From Helicobacter colisuis (GTDB taxonomy: Bacteria > Campylobacterota > Campylobacteria > Campylobacterales > Helicobacteraceae), in assembly GCF_023646285.1 (NCBI RefSeq), contig NZ_JAMOKX010000002.1:62001-126000 (forward strand): DNA of 64,000 nucleotides. The letters are read 5' to 3'. The notes under the pieces are model-generated. The model did no database searches, was not told where the DNA came from, and saw only the letters and a program-made list of their open reading frames with translations. Made by a program: the position numbers and the translations under genes. Within the stretch, counting starts at the first letter, position 1, and each line of letters starts with the position of its first letter. Of the stretch, positions 45,150-55,018 are shown piece by piece.

Positions 45150-45415
45150 TGAGCAGTGTTCAACCGCATAAAAGAATTATCTCTGGAAAAGTTGTAACAA
45201 AAGCTGGAGATAAAAGTGCAACAATTTTAGTTGAAAGACGTGTTATCCACCCAAAATATAGAAAAATTGTAAAGAGATTTAAACGCTATATTGTGCATGA
45301 TGAAAACAATAGCGTAAAAGTAGGAGATGTAATCGAGGCGATTGAATGTAAGCCAATTTCTAAAAGAAAAGCTTTTACACTCCACAAAGTAGTATCTGTG
45401 GGAGTTGAATTATGA
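45149..45415 (+). CDS. rpsQ: 30S ribosomal protein S17
   Basis: This is an 88-residue OB-fold protein binding 16S rRNA early in assembly. Typical stretches are [19 protein letters not shown] and [20 protein letters not shown]. It overlaps rplN by four bases. Confidence 0.97.
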   Translation: MSSVQPHKRIISGKVVTKAGDKSATILVERRVIHPKYRKIVKRFKRYIVHDENNSVKVGDVIEAIECKPISKRKAFTLHKVVSVGVEL

Positions 45416-45780
45416 TTCAAAGTTTTACAAGATTGAATGTCGCTGATAATAGTGGTGCAAAAGAAATAATGTGCATTAAGGTATTAGGTGGCAGCAAAAG
45501 ACGTTATGCCACAGTTGGCGATGTGATTGTTGCTTCAGTTAAAAAAGCTCTTCCTAGTGGAAAAGTAAAAAAAGGACAAGTTGTCAAAGCAGTAGTGGTA
45601 AGAACCAAAAAAGAGATTCACCGCGAAGATGGTGCGCTAATTCGTTTTGATGACAATGCAGCTGTTATTTTAGACAGCAAAAGAGAGCCTATTGGAACAC
45701 GTATTTTTGGACCTGTTGGCAGAGAAATTCGTTATGCTAATTTTATGAAAATTGTTTCATTGGCGCCGGAGGTATTATAA
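45412..45780 (+). CDS. rplN: 50S ribosomal protein L14
   Basis: This 122-residue protein is at the subunit interface. It starts [19 protein letters not shown] and has [24 protein letters not shown] at its end, both hallmark sequences. It overlaps rplX by one base. Confidence 0.98.
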   Translation: MIQSFTRLNVADNSGAKEIMCIKVLGGSKRRYATVGDVIVASVKKALPSGKVKKGQVVKAVVVRTKKEIHREDGALIRFDDNAAVILDSKREPIGTRIFGPVGREIRYANFMKIVSLAPEVL

Positions 45781-46010
45781 TGGCTAAGTTTAAGATCAAA
45801 AAAGGCGATATGGTAGAAATCATCACAGGTGATGACAAAGGCAAAAAAGCAAAAATTTTGCGTGTAATTCCTAAGTCTTCACAAGTTGTGGTGGAAGGTT
45901 GCAAATTGGCTAAAAAAGCCGTAAAGCCAACAGATAAGAATCCAAAAGGTGGCTTTATTGAAAAAGAAATGCCGATTCATATTTCAAATGTAAAAAAAGC
46001 GGAGGATTAA
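45780..46010 (+). CDS. rplX: 50S ribosomal protein L24
   Basis: This is a 76-residue KOW-domain protein ([21 protein letters not shown]) that starts 50S assembly. It is shorter than E. coli L24 (104 residues), as is usual in Campylobacterota. Three bases separate it from rplE. Confidence 0.95.
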   Translation: MAKFKIKKGDMVEIITGDDKGKKAKILRVIPKSSQVVVEGCKLAKKAVKPTDKNPKGGFIEKEMPIHISNVKKAED

Positions 46011-46013
46011 TCT

Positions 46014-46568
46014 ATGTATCAATTAAAAACCGCCTATAAAAATGAAATTAAGTCAAAATTAGCAGAAGAATTAGGAATTAAAAACCCTATGCTTTTGCCA
46101 AAGCTTGAGAAGATTGTTATTAGCGTGGGTGCTGGTATGTACGCAAAAGATACTAAAATTATGCAAAATATTGCAGATACAATTTCTTTGATTGCTGGAC
46201 AAAAAGCAGTGATTACAAGCGCTAAAAAATCTGTTGCTGGATTTAAAATGCGTGAGGGAATGCCAATGGGAGTTAAGGTAACTTTAAGAGGGAATCAAAT
46301 GTATAACTTCCTAGAAAAGCTTATCGTAATCGCACTTCCTAGAGTAAAGGACTTCAGAGGGATTCCGCGCAATGGGTTTGATGGAAGAGGAAATTATAGC
46401 TTTGGTGTAAATGAGCAATTAATTTTCCCTGAGGTTGTATATGATGATATTATGGTAAGCCATGGTATGAATATCACTTTTGTTACTTCGGCAAAAAACG
46501 ATAAAGATGCCTTGAAACTTCTAGAGCTTTTTGGCTTACCTTTTGCAAAAGGAAAAATAAATGGCTAA
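46014..46568 (+). CDS. rplE: 50S ribosomal protein L5
   Basis: This 184-residue protein of the central protuberance contacts 5S rRNA and P-site tRNA. Conserved parts are [37 protein letters not shown] and [20 protein letters not shown]. It overlaps rpsN by eight bases. Confidence 0.98.
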   Translation: MYQLKTAYKNEIKSKLAEELGIKNPMLLPKLEKIVISVGAGMYAKDTKIMQNIADTISLIAGQKAVITSAKKSVAGFKMREGMPMGVKVTLRGNQMYNFLEKLIVIALPRVKDFRGIPRNGFDGRGNYSFGVNEQLIFPEVVYDDIMVSHGMNITFVTSAKNDKDALKLLELFGLPFAKGKING

Positions 46569-46746
46569 GAAATCTATGATTGCAAAGGCTAATAGAAAGC
46601 CTAAATTTAAAGTAAGAGCTTATACAAGATGCTCAATTTGCGGAAGACCACATTCTGTTTATAGAGATTTTGGTATTTGCCGTGTTTGCCTTCGCAAGAT
46701 GGGAAATGAAGGCTTGATTCCAGGACTTAGAAAAGCAAGTTGGTAA
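46561..46746 (+). CDS. rpsN: 30S ribosomal protein S14, zinc-binding type Z
   Basis: At 61 residues this is the short, zinc-binding S14. The CxxC pairs are CSIC and CRVC in the segment [19 protein letters not shown]. The presence of all four cysteines indicates the zinc-dependent (C+) form; no zinc-free copy is in the window. Confidence 0.97.
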   Translation: MAKKSMIAKANRKPKFKVRAYTRCSICGRPHSVYRDFGICRVCLRKMGNEGLIPGLRKASW

Positions 46747-46755
46747 GGGGATAAA

Positions 46756-47151
46756 ATGGTAAATGATATTATTGCAGATTCATTAACAAGAATCAGAAAT
46801 GCAAGTATGAGAAGATTAGACACAACAACTTTGTATTATGCAAAAATTGTTGTTTCTATTTTGGAAGTGTTTCAAGCAAAAGGATTTATTGAAGGTTATA
46901 AAGTCATCGAGAAAGATAAAAAACAATCTATTAATGTTGTTTTAAAGTATGATGAAAAAGGACATTCAGTTATCAATGAAATCACTCGAATCTCTAAACC
47001 TGGGAGACGCGTTTATAAGGCAAGAAATGAATTAAAGCGCTTTAAAAACGGCTATGGAACCATTGTTGTAAGCACAAGTAAAGGCGTGATTGCTAATGAG
47101 GATGCTTATAAATCAAATGTGGGCGGAGAAGCCCTCTGCAGTATTTGGTAG
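46756..47151 (+). CDS. rpsH: 30S ribosomal protein S8
   Basis: This is a 131-residue primary 16S rRNA-binding protein. It starts [19 protein letters not shown] and ends with the conserved ISTSKGV-type motif (here [20 protein letters not shown]) followed by GGEALCSIW. In E. coli S8 represses the spc operon. It is ten bases after rpsN. Confidence 0.97.
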   Translation: MVNDIIADSLTRIRNASMRRLDTTTLYYAKIVVSILEVFQAKGFIEGYKVIEKDKKQSINVVLKYDEKGHSVINEITRISKPGRRVYKARNELKRFKNGYGTIVVSTSKGVIANEDAYKSNVGGEALCSIW

Positions 47152-47160
47152 GAGTATGTA

Positions 47161-47697
47161 ATGTCAAGAGTTGGTAAAAAACCTATTAGCATTCCAAGTA
47201 GTGTTCAAGTTAGCATTGAAGGAAGCAAAATAGTTTTTAAGGGTGGTAAGATCACAAAAGAATTAGAAACTTATGGTCGTGTTGGAATTGAATTTAAAGA
47301 CAATGAGTTAAGTTTCTCTCTTGCTGGAAGTGATGCACAATCAAGAGCTTATTGGGGAACCTATAGAGCCTTAGCAAATAACATTGTTGTAGGCTTAACA
47401 GATGGTTTTACAAAGCAATTAGAAATCAATGGTGTAGGTTATAAGGCAGCAGTTAAAGGTAAAGTTTTAGAGCTTGCACTTGGATTTTCTCATCCTATTA
47501 ACTATGACATTCCAGAAGACATTGAAATAGCGGTGGATAAAAATCTTGTTGTTATTAAAGGTGCTGATAAACAACAAGTAGGACAAATTGCTGCAGAAAT
47601 TAGAGAGTTTAGACCGCCAGAACCTTACAAGGGCAAAGGTGTGAAATATGTTGATGAGCGTATTATCCGCAAAGCTGGTAAAACTTCTAAAAAATAA
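47161..47697 (+). CDS. rplF: 50S ribosomal protein L6
   Basis: This 178-residue protein near the factor-binding site starts [16 protein letters not shown] and has the C-terminal [20 protein letters not shown] signature. It has a normal length for the family. Spacing is nine bases from rpsH and ten to rplR. Confidence 0.98.
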   Translation: MSRVGKKPISIPSSVQVSIEGSKIVFKGGKITKELETYGRVGIEFKDNELSFSLAGSDAQSRAYWGTYRALANNIVVGLTDGFTKQLEINGVGYKAAVKGKVLELALGFSHPINYDIPEDIEIAVDKNLVVIKGADKQQVGQIAAEIREFRPPEPYKGKGVKYVDERIIRKAGKTSKK

Positions 47698-47707
47698 GGA
47701 TTAAGCA

Positions 47708-48064
47708 ATGACAGACAAAATTATTAGAAAAAAGAGAAGTTTAAGAATCAAAAGAAAGCTGAGAATTCGTGCGAGAATCTTTGGAGATTCAGCAACTCCA
47801 AGATTAAGCATTTTTCGCTCTAATAGATATTTCTATGCACAAGTGATTGATGATGTAAAAGGTGTTACATTAGCAAGCGTTGATGGTAAGAAAATGGGGC
47901 TAAAAAACAACAAGGAAGATGTGAAAAAGATCGCTTCTAATTTGGCAGAATCTCTTAAAAAAGCTAATATCTCTCAAGTAATCTTTGATAGAAATGGATA
48001 TTTATATCATGGCGTTGTTGCAAGTTTTGCTGATTCTCTACGCGAGAATGGAATTAGTTTATAG
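47708..48064 (+). CDS. rplR: 50S ribosomal protein L18
   Basis: This is a 118-residue 5S rRNA-binding protein with [18 protein letters not shown] and the C-terminal [20 protein letters not shown] pattern. The N-terminus is very basic ([19 protein letters not shown]). It is eight bases before rpsE. Confidence 0.97.
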   Translation: MTDKIIRKKRSLRIKRKLRIRARIFGDSATPRLSIFRSNRYFYAQVIDDVKGVTLASVDGKKMGLKNNKEDVKKIASNLAESLKKANISQVIFDRNGYLYHGVVASFADSLRENGISL

Positions 48065-48072
48065 GGGATAAT

Positions 48073-48513
48073 ATGGAAATCAATAGAGAAGATTTTAAAG
48101 AGGTTGTTGTAAATATTGGTCGTGTAACAAAAGTTGTTAAAGGTGGGCGTAGATTCCGTTTTAATGCTTTGGTTGTTGTTGGCAACAAAGAAGGTTTGGT
48201 TGGATTTGGATTGGGGAAAGCAAAAGAAGTCCCTGATGCTGTTAAAAAAGCCATTGATGATGCATTTAAAAATATTGTAAAAGTTAATATTAAAGGCACA
48301 ACAATTGCTCATGATGTTCAACAAAAATATAATTCAAGCATTATCTTACTAAAACCTGCTAGCGAGGGAACTGGAGTAATTGCCGGTGGTTCTGTGCGCC
48401 CTGTATTAGAGATGGCAGGTATTAAGGATATATTGACTAAATCACTTGGTTCTAATAATCCTTACAATGTAGTAAGAGCTACAATTGATGCGCTTTCTAA
48501 AGTAAAGGCATAA
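48073..48513 (+). CDS. rpsE: 30S ribosomal protein S5
   Basis: This 146-residue protein is involved in decoding accuracy. It carries the double-stranded RNA-binding N-terminal part ([20 protein letters not shown]) and [19 protein letters not shown]. rplO follows directly: the rpmD gene (L30), which is between rpsE and rplO in many bacteria, is missing. Confidence 0.98.
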   Translation: MEINREDFKEVVVNIGRVTKVVKGGRRFRFNALVVVGNKEGLVGFGLGKAKEVPDAVKKAIDDAFKNIVKVNIKGTTIAHDVQQKYNSSIILLKPASEGTGVIAGGSVRPVLEMAGIKDILTKSLGSNNPYNVVRATIDALSKVKA

Positions 48514-48522
48514 GGAGATTTT

Positions 48523-48924
48523 ATGGCATTAGAAAATTTAGCACCTGCAAAAGGCAGTGTAAAAAAAATCAAAAGAGTAGGACGCGGTCAAGGTAGTGGT
48601 ATGGGTAAAACCTCTACAAGAGGCGGTAAAGGACAGACTGCTAGAACGGGCTCTAAACAAAAAAGAGGTTTTGAAGGTGGGCAACAACCATTACAAAGAA
48701 GATTGCCTAAAGTAGGTTTTACAAGCAGGGTGATTAAACCTTATGTAATCAATGTGGAATTAATTAGAGCAATCGCTACATTAGAAGAGATTACTTTTGA
48801 AAGCATCAAAAGCATACATAAATTCCCTGCTTATACAACTAAAATTAAGTTAATTGGCGCAAGTGCAAGAAATCTTGCAGCAAAAATTAAAGATGAAAGA
48901 ATTACGACAAGCGGACAAAAATAA
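48523..48924 (+). CDS. rplO: 50S ribosomal protein L15
   Basis: This is a 133-residue protein with the basic glycine-rich N-terminus ([20 protein letters not shown]) that threads into rRNA. It is somewhat shorter than E. coli L15 (144). It overlaps the secY ATG by one base. Confidence 0.97.
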   Translation: MALENLAPAKGSVKKIKRVGRGQGSGMGKTSTRGGKGQTARTGSKQKRGFEGGQQPLQRRLPKVGFTSRVIKPYVINVELIRAIATLEEITFESIKSIHKFPAYTTKIKLIGASARNLAAKIKDERITTSGQK

Positions 48925-50183
48925 TGAATAAAACAATTGTCAATAAGATTCTAATTACACTAGGCTTTCTTTTAGCCTATCGTGTATTGGCTTATATCCC
49001 AGTTCCTGGGGTAGATACAGGTGTCATTAAGACTTTTTTTGATAATAACGCTTCCAATGCTTTGGGCTTGTTTAATATGTTTAGCGGAAATGCAGTTGAA
49101 CGACTTAGTATTATTTCTCTAGGTATTATGCCCTACATTACAGCTTCTATTATTATGGAACTTTTAGCAGCTACTTTCCCCAATCTAGGCAAGATGAAAA
49201 AAGAGCGTGATGGTATGCAAAAATATATGCAAATTATCCGTTATACCACGGTGGTAATCACTCTAATTCAAGCAATTGGTGTTTCTATTGGGTTAAAAAG
49301 TTTGGGCACAGGTGCTAATGGTGCAATTATGATAGATATGAATGTCTTTATTGCAATTTCTGCATTTTCTATGCTTTGTGGAACAATGCTGCTAATGTGG
49401 ATTGGTGAGCAAATTACGCAAAGAGGTATTGGAAATGGTATTAGTTTGATTATCTTTAGTGGGATTGTGTCTGGGATTCCAAGTGCGATTGCTGGGACAT
49501 TTAACTTGGTTAATACCAATCAAATTAGTTGGTTAGTCTTGCTATTTATTATGGCAATTATTATTATTACAGTGGGTTGTATTATCTTTGTAGAGCTTGG
49601 AGAGAGAAGAATCCCTATTTCATATTCTCGCAAAGTGGTCATGCAAAATCAAGACAAGAGAATCATGAATTACATTCCTATTAAAATGAATCTAAGCGGG
49701 GTGATTCCACCTATTTTTGCTTCGGCTATTTTAATGTTCCCAAGTACGATTTTGCAGTCATCTTCTAATACAATTATAATGCAGATTGCGGATTATTTGA
49801 ATCCTAATGGTTATTTGTATAATGTTTTAATGTTTTTGTTTGTTGTCTTTTTTGCCTATTTTTATGCTTCAATCGTATTTAATCCAAAAGAGATTTCTGA
49901 AAACTTAAAACGACAAGGTGGATTTATACCTGGTATTCGCCCTGGAGAAGGAACGGCGAATTTCTTAACAGAAGTAGCAAATAGACTAACGCTTTGGGGC
50001 GCTTTATATCTTGCATTAATTGCAACATTGCCTTGGATTTTGGTAAAGGCTTCAGGAGTTCCTTTTTATTTTGGGGGGACAGCAGTTTTGATCGTTGTGC
50101 AAGTTGCGGTTGATACAATGCGAAAAATTGAAGCACAAATTTATATGAATAAATATAAAACACTAAGTGCAGTGGGTTTATAA
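48924..50183 (+). CDS. secY: Preprotein translocase channel subunit SecY
   Basis: This 419-residue inner membrane protein has ten membrane helices and forms the Sec channel. Recognisable parts are YRVLAYIPVPGVD in helix 1, GIMPYITASIIMELL (helix 2/plug region), ERRIPISYSRKVV and the cytoplasmic loop KRQGGFIPGIRPGEGT that binds SecA and ribosomes. map follows without a gap. Confidence 0.98.
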   Translation: MNKTIVNKILITLGFLLAYRVLAYIPVPGVDTGVIKTFFDNNASNALGLFNMFSGNAVERLSIISLGIMPYITASIIMELLAATFPNLGKMKKERDGMQKYMQIIRYTTVVITLIQAIGVSIGLKSLGTGANGAIMIDMNVFIAISAFSMLCGTMLLMWIGEQITQRGIGNGISLIIFSGIVSGIPSAIAGTFNLVNTNQISWLVLLFIMAIIIITVGCIIFVELGERRIPISYSRKVVMQNQDKRIMNYIPIKMNLSGVIPPIFASAILMFPSTILQSSSNTIIMQIADYLNPNGYLYNVLMFLFVVFFAYFYASIVFNPKEISENLKRQGGFIPGIRPGEGTANFLTEVANRLTLWGALYLALIATLPWILVKASGVPFYFGGTAVLIVVQVAVDTMRKIEAQIYMNKYKTLSAVGL

Positions 50184-50942
50184 ATGTCAATTGCAATTCG
50201 AAAACCATCGGAGATAGAATCTCTCCGAAAGGCTAATAAAATCGTTGCTAAAACGCTTAATTATCTAAAGGCAAATGTTAAGCCAGGGATTACACTAAAA
50301 GAATTAGATGCAATGGGTGAGGATTTTATTCGCTCAAGTGGTGGGATTCCAGCCTTTAAAGGTCTTTATGGTTTTAGTGGTTCAGTGTGTATATCAGTTA
50401 ATGAAGTGATTATCCATGGGATTCCAACAGATTATGCCCTAAAGGAAGGTGATATTGTTGGGCTTGATTTGGGAGTTAATCTTAATGGTTGGTATGGAGA
50501 TAGTGCAATCACTTGTGGGGTAGGTAATATTTCACAAGAAAATCAAAGGTTGATTGCTTGCGCTAAAGATACACTTTATTTTGCTGTTGATCAAATTAAG
50601 GTAGGTATGCATTTTAAAGAATTAAGCCACTTAATAGAACAATTTATCTTGGATTATGGTTATGTGCCTTTGAGAGGTTTTTGTGGGCATGGGATTGGTA
50701 AAAAGCCTCATGAAGAGCCTGAGATTCCAAACTATTTGGAAGGAAGTAACTCCAAGCAAGGCTATAAAATCAAAGATGGAATGGTTTTTTGTATTGAGCC
50801 AATGATTTGTCAAAAAAGCGGAGAACCCAAAATACTTAAAGATGATTGGAGTGTGGTATCAACTGATGGATTAAATGGAAGTCATTATGAACACACCATA
50901 GCAATTATTAAAGGCAAAGCAGAAATTTTATCAAAGGAATAA
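50184..50942 (+). CDS. map: Methionine aminopeptidase, type I
   Basis: This 252-residue enzyme removes the initiator methionine. Metal ligands are in DLGVNLNGWYGDSAIT, the CGHGIGKKPHEEPEIP histidine motif, CIEPMIC (Glu) and the C-terminal SHYEHTIAI (Glu). Lack of an N-terminal extension marks type Ia. It starts right after the secY stop. Confidence 0.96.
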   Translation: MSIAIRKPSEIESLRKANKIVAKTLNYLKANVKPGITLKELDAMGEDFIRSSGGIPAFKGLYGFSGSVCISVNEVIIHGIPTDYALKEGDIVGLDLGVNLNGWYGDSAITCGVGNISQENQRLIACAKDTLYFAVDQIKVGMHFKELSHLIEQFILDYGYVPLRGFCGHGIGKKPHEEPEIPNYLEGSNSKQGYKIKDGMVFCIEPMICQKSGEPKILKDDWSVVSTDGLNGSHYEHTIAIIKGKAEILSKE

Positions 50943-50951
50943 GGAAACAGA

Positions 50952-51170
50952 ATGGCAAAAGATGATGTGATTGAGATTGATGGAATAGTCAAAGAAGCAC
51001 TACCTAATGCTACTTTTCGTGTGGAATTAGAAAATGGACATGTAATTTTGTGTCATATTGCAGGTAGAATGCGTATGAATTATATTAAGATCTTGCAAGG
51101 TGATAAAGTAAAAATCGAACTTACTCCCTATAGTTTGGATAAGGGAAGAATTACTTTTAGGTATAAGTAG
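50952..51170 (+). CDS. infA: Translation initiation factor IF-1
   Basis: This 72-residue OB-fold factor binds the 30S A site. It starts [23 protein letters not shown]-like and ends RGRITFRYK-like (KGRITFRYK). It is nine bases after map and is followed by the 240-base leader region before rpmJ. Confidence 0.97.
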   Translation: MAKDDVIEIDGIVKEALPNATFRVELENGHVILCHIAGRMRMNYIKILQGDKVKIELTPYSLDKGRITFRYK

Positions 51171-51410
51171 TTTTTAATAAGTATTAGAATATAATACGCC
51201 CTTTATTGTAAAAACTTCATAGTCGTTTGGGTGATGAATGAGCCTTTGGAGGACTATAAACTCAATGTCTGATAATTTATTTTATTAGAAAGTGGTGGAA
51301 TTTTTTCTTATTCACAATTCAAAGTGATAATTTTTGAGATTTTATATCTTAAAAGTGTTAAAAATATTTGGTGCTTGATAGAAGCATCAAAGTAAAGTTA
51401 GGAGTAAGCT
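51171..51410 (+). promoter_or_regulatory. Promoter and long leader of the alpha operon
   Basis: This is the only sizeable gap in the supercluster. A perfect TATAAT is at 51190-51195, which would give a leader of about 200 bases to the rpmJ ATG. ATAGTC (51219-51224) can pair with GACTAT (51252-51257). A 9-base-pair hairpin, TTGGTGCTT/AAGCATCAA with a five-base loop, is at 51368-51390, just before the ribosome binding site of rpmJ. Two mini-ORFs, of 12 codons at 51234 and 7 codons at 51265, are present. Since rpsD (S4) is in this operon, an autoregulatory leader is a fair guess. Confidence 0.55.
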
Positions 51411-51524
51411 ATGAAAGTCAGACCTTCTGTGAAGAAAATGTGTGACAAATGCAAGGTTATTAAAAGAAAAGGCGTGATTCGAGTGATTTGCGAGAATCCA
51501 AAACACAAACAAAGACAAGGATAA
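51411..51524 (+). CDS. rpmJ: 50S ribosomal protein L36
   Basis: This is a 37-residue protein, [14 protein letters not shown] at the N-terminus and ending KHKQRQG. Zinc ligands are Cys11, Cys14, Cys27 and His32, the C+ (zinc-binding) form. AGGAGTAAGCT precedes the ATG. rpsM follows after 12 bases. Confidence 0.97.
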   Translation: MKVRPSVKKMCDKCKVIKRKGVIRVICENPKHKQRQG

Positions 51525-51536
51525 AAAGGAAAGATA

Positions 51537-51905
51537 ATGGCGAGAATTGCTGGTGTTGATTTACCCAAAAAAAAGAGAATTGAATATGCTTTAACTTATA
51601 TTTATGGTATTGGTTTAAAAGCATCAAGAGATATTTTAAATGCAGTGAATATCTCTTATGACAAGAGGGTTCAAGACCTTGGTGAGGATGAAGTTTCTGC
51701 AATTGCAAAAGAGATTCAAGCTCATCATATCGTAGAGGGTGATTTGCGCAAGAAAGTTACAATGGACATTAAAGCACTTATGGATTTAGGTAACTATCGT
51801 GGATTACGACATAGAAAAGGCTTGCCTGTTCGCGGTCAAACAACAAAAAATAATGCAAGAACGCGAAAAGGTAAAAGAAAAACAGTTGGTAGTGCATCAA
51901 AATAA
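51537..51905 (+). CDS. rpsM: 30S ribosomal protein S13
   Basis: This 122-residue protein of the 30S head contacts 50S and P-site tRNA. Conserved parts are [19 protein letters not shown] at the start and [20 protein letters not shown] with its basic tail [13 protein letters not shown]. It follows rpmJ by 12 bases. Confidence 0.98.
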   Translation: MARIAGVDLPKKKRIEYALTYIYGIGLKASRDILNAVNISYDKRVQDLGEDEVSAIAKEIQAHHIVEGDLRKKVTMDIKALMDLGNYRGLRHRKGLPVRGQTTKNNARTRKGKRKTVGSASK

Positions 51906-51915
51906 GGGGTAAATA

Positions 51916-52308
51916 ATGGCTAAAAGAAATGTAACAAAAAAAAGAGTTGTCAAAAAGAATATCGCAAGAGGTATTATTCATATTTCTGCTGCTTTTAACA
52001 ATACAAGCGTAACTATCACTGATGAAATGGGTAATGTAATTTGCTGGAGTACGGCGGGTGCATTAGGTTTTAAAGGAAGTAAGAAATCAACTCCTTATGC
52101 GGCACAACAAGCGGTTGAAGATGCTGTTTCAAAAGCAAAAGAACACGGTATTAAAGAGCTTGGTGTTAAGATTCAAGGTCCTGGAAGCGGTAGAGAGACT
52201 GCTGTTAAGAGTCTTGGAAGCATTGAAGGGATAAAAGTATTGTGGTTTAAAGATGTTACTCCATTGCCACACAATGGTTGCCGACCACCAAAAAGAAGAA
52301 GAGTGTAA
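51916..52308 (+). CDS. rpsK: 30S ribosomal protein S11
   Basis: This is a 130-residue platform protein. Hallmarks are [25 protein letters not shown]-like [21 protein letters not shown], and the C-terminal [16 protein letters not shown]. It starts ten bases after rpsM. Confidence 0.98.
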   Translation: MAKRNVTKKRVVKKNIARGIIHISAAFNNTSVTITDEMGNVICWSTAGALGFKGSKKSTPYAAQQAVEDAVSKAKEHGIKELGVKIQGPGSGRETAVKSLGSIEGIKVLWFKDVTPLPHNGCRPPKRRRV

Positions 52309-52317
52309 GGAGAGAGA

Positions 52318-52944
52318 ATGGCAAGATATAGAGGTCCAGTAGAAAAAATTGAAAGAAGATTTGGGGTTAGCCTTGCATTAAAAGGTGAAAGAAGATTAGC
52401 TGGAAAAAGCGCATTAGATAAGCGCCCTTATGGTCCTGGACAACATGGACAAAGAAGAGGTAAAATCTCAGAATATGGAATCCAACTTCGCGAAAAACAA
52501 AAAGCAAGATTGATGTATGGAGTTTCTGAAAAGCAATTCCGCTCTATTTTTGTAGAAGCAAATAGGCTTGAAGGAAACACAGGGGAGAATCTTATTAAAT
52601 TAATTGAGAGAAGACTGGACAATGTAGTTTATAGAATGGGATTTGCCACAACAAGAAGATTTGCAAGACAATTGGTAGTGCATGGACATGTTCTTGTAGA
52701 TGGAAAGCGATTAAATATCCCTTCTGCATTTGTTAGTGCTGGGCAAAAAATTGAAATTTGCGAAAAAACAAAGAAAAATCCACAAATTCAGAGAGCTATT
52801 GAGCTTACTAAACAAACTGGAATTGTTCCTTGGGTAGATGTGGATCAAGAGAAAGTATTTGGAATTTTCACAAGATTGCCTGAAAGAGAAGAGGTTATTA
52901 TACCTATTGAAGAAAGGCTCATTGTTGAGTTGTATTCTAAATAG
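52318..52944 (+). CDS. rpsD: 30S ribosomal protein S4
   Basis: This 208-residue primary 16S rRNA-binding protein has an N-terminal domain ([18 protein letters not shown]) and an S4 RNA-binding domain with [27 protein letters not shown]. In E. coli it represses the alpha operon by binding its leader. Here it is the fourth gene of the corresponding unit. Confidence 0.98.
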   Translation: MARYRGPVEKIERRFGVSLALKGERRLAGKSALDKRPYGPGQHGQRRGKISEYGIQLREKQKARLMYGVSEKQFRSIFVEANRLEGNTGENLIKLIERRLDNVVYRMGFATTRRFARQLVVHGHVLVDGKRLNIPSAFVSAGQKIEICEKTKKNPQIQRAIELTKQTGIVPWVDVDQEKVFGIFTRLPEREEVIIPIEERLIVELYSK

Positions 52945-52961
52945 TAGATAGAGGTGTTAGT

Positions 52962-53951
52962 ATGAAAAGCATTAAAACTTCTCCTCATATTCCAACAAAA
53001 ATTGAAGTTAAAGAAATTGGCGTTAATAGAGTTCAAATTACTGCATATCCATTTGAAAATGGATATGCTATTACTTTGGCACATCCATTAAGACGCTTAT
53101 TGCTTGGCAGTTCTGTTGGGTTTGCGCCGGTTGCTTTGCGTATCGCAGGGGTTGCTCATGAGTTTGATTCAGTGCGCGGTGTAACAGAAGATGTTTCTCA
53201 ATTTATTGTTAATTTAAAAACAATTCGCTTTAAAATTAAAGATGGCAGTGATAGCATTAGTGTTGATTACGCTTTTAATGGACCAAAAGTAATTACAGGC
53301 GCAGATTTATCTAATGATCTTGTAGAAGTTGTAACTCCAGATGTGCATTTGGTTACTATCAATAAAGATGCAACCTTATCTTTTTCTATTGTAATTTATA
53401 AGGGCATTGGCTATGTTCCAAGTGAAGAGATTCGCGCTAATGTTCCAGAAGGCTTCATGCCACTTGATGCGTATTTTACTCCTGTAACGAGTGCGACTTA
53501 TGCAACAGAAAATATGCTTTTAGAAGATGATCCAAACTATGAAAAAGTTATTTTTGAGATTGAAACTGATGGACAAGTAGATCCTTTGACTGCTTTTAAA
53601 AATGCTTTGAGTGTAATGCACAAGCAAATGTCTATCTTTAATTCTGAGTTAAATATAGAGATTCCAGAGGTGGCTATTTCTGAAGAGGAGCGCCCTGAGC
53701 TAAAAGTATTATCACAAACTATTGATAGTTTGAATTTCAGTGCAAGATGTTTTAATTGCTTGGATCGATCTGGCATTAAATATTTGGGCGAATTGGTTTT
53801 ATTAAATGAAGAACAAATTAAAAACATTAAGAATCTGGGTAAAAAATCTTTAGATGAAATTACAGCAAAACTTGATGAGTTAGGATACCCTGTTGGTCGA
53901 GAAATTTCAGAAGATTTAATGCAAATTCTTAAGAAAAAATTTTCTAATTAA
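52962..53951 (+). CDS. rpoA: DNA-directed RNA polymerase alpha subunit
   Basis: This 329-residue subunit has the N-terminal dimer/assembly domain ([20 protein letters not shown]) and the C-terminal domain that touches UP elements and activators ([20 protein letters not shown], then [10 protein letters not shown]). It is complete and unfused. It starts 17 bases after rpsD with AGAGGTG. Confidence 0.98.
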   Translation: MKSIKTSPHIPTKIEVKEIGVNRVQITAYPFENGYAITLAHPLRRLLLGSSVGFAPVALRIAGVAHEFDSVRGVTEDVSQFIVNLKTIRFKIKDGSDSISVDYAFNGPKVITGADLSNDLVEVVTPDVHLVTINKDATLSFSIVIYKGIGYVPSEEIRANVPEGFMPLDAYFTPVTSATYATENMLLEDDPNYEKVIFEIETDGQVDPLTAFKNALSVMHKQMSIFNSELNIEIPEVAISEEERPELKVLSQTIDSLNFSARCFNCLDRSGIKYLGELVLLNEEQIKNIKNLGKKSLDEITAKLDELGYPVGREISEDLMQILKKKFSN

Positions 53952-53968
53952 GAAAAAAGGAAAAAGAA

Positions 53969-54319
53969 ATGAGACATAAACACGGATATAGAAAGCTTGG
54001 TAGAACTTCTTCTCATCGTAAAGCTTTATTAAAAAACCTCTCAATTGCTTTGATTACAAGTGGTAAAATTGAAACAACACTTCCAAAAGCAAAAGAATTG
54101 CAAAGTTATTTTGAAAAGCTTTTAACAAAAGCTAGAACAAATGATTCTATGGCGCATCGCTTAGTCTTTTCTCATTTGCAACATAAAGAATCTGTTAAAA
54201 AACTTGTAAAAGAAATTGCTCCAAAGTATGTTGGTAAAAATGGTGGTTATACAAGAATTATCAAAACAAGAGTGCGAACAGGTGATGCTGCTCCTATGGC
54301 ATTTATAGAATTAGTGTAA
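53969..54319 (+). CDS. rplQ: 50S ribosomal protein L17
   Basis: This is a 116-residue protein of the tunnel exit region. It starts [24 protein letters not shown], with [26 protein letters not shown]-like end sequence. It is the last gene of the supercluster; a strong terminator follows in four bases. Confidence 0.97.
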   Translation: MRHKHGYRKLGRTSSHRKALLKNLSIALITSGKIETTLPKAKELQSYFEKLLTKARTNDSMAHRLVFSHLQHKESVKKLVKEIAPKYVGKNGGYTRIIKTRVRTGDAAPMAFIELV

Positions 54320-54322
54320 GCA

Positions 54323-54364
54323 TTAGCAATAAGTTTTCTTATTGCTAACCCCCCCTTTTTTTTT
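54323..54364 (+). terminator. Rho-independent terminator of the ribosomal operon with C7-T9 tail
   Basis: An 11-base-pair stem (TTAGCAATAAG at 54323-54333, CTTATTGCTAA at 54338-54348) with a TTTT loop is followed by seven C and then nine T. The stem is AT-rich, and the C run between stem and T tract is unusual for a simple terminator. It ends the rpsJ-rplQ gene run before petA. Confidence 0.75.
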
Positions 54365-54505
54365 AAATGATTGTGTAAATTATAATTATTTTTTACTTTA
54401 TTTTAAAAAATCTTCCAATCTTACAAAAAATTAAAGTTTTCCTATGATAAAATACAAGGTTTTGTAAAACGCTTAAAATGATTTTATATAATTAGGAGGA
54501 AATAG

Positions 54506-55009
54506 ATGGCAGAAAATGTCAATCGTAGGGATTTCCTTGGTATGACTCTTGGGGCAATTGCGGCTGTGGGTGTTGGTGCATCATTAGTTGCAATGAAGTC
54601 TTCTTGGGATCCTTTACCAAGCGTAGTTTCAGCTGGCTTCACAACTATTGATTTGAGCACAATGCAAGAGGGCGAGTATCGACAGGTAGAATACCGAGGA
54701 ACTCCAGTGTATGTGATTAAAAAAACTGCAGAAATGAAAAAATGTGAAGAAAGAGATGTTGTTGTTGGGAATGCGGATTATAGCTTGGGGATTCAAATTT
54801 GTACGCACCTTGGTTGTATTCCTTCTTATGATACTAATACAACAGAATTTCATTGTGCTTGTCATGGTGGAAAATTTGATGCCTGTGGTAGAAATGTCTT
54901 TGGACCACCTCCAACTCCTATGGCGATTCCGCCTTTTAAAATTGATGGGCAGAAGCTTGTATTAGGCGAAGAAGGACCAGAGTATTTAAAATTAGTAGGT
55001 AAGGCATAA
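54506..55009 (+). CDS. petA: Ubiquinol-cytochrome c reductase, Rieske iron-sulfur subunit
   Basis: This 167-residue subunit of the bc1 complex takes electrons from quinol. The N-terminus has a twin-arginine-like NRRDFLGMTLGAIAA segment serving as membrane anchor. The 2Fe-2S ligands are CTHLGC (Cys99, His101, Cys104) and CACHGG (Cys117, Cys119, His120). AGGAGG at 54494-54499 precedes the ATG. petB and petC follow at 9-base spacing each, the same order as in C. jejuni. Confidence 0.96.
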   Translation: MAENVNRRDFLGMTLGAIAAVGVGASLVAMKSSWDPLPSVVSAGFTTIDLSTMQEGEYRQVEYRGTPVYVIKKTAEMKKCEERDVVVGNADYSLGIQICTHLGCIPSYDTNTTEFHCACHGGKFDACGRNVFGPPPTPMAIPPFKIDGQKLVLGEEGPEYLKLVGKA

Positions 55010-55018
55010 GGAGTTTTG

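Noticed and set aside
54487-54492. TATAAT directly before petA as promoter
   Set aside because: It touches the AGGAGG ribosome binding site, so a transcript starting about seven bases later would lack that site. A promoter further upstream is more likely.
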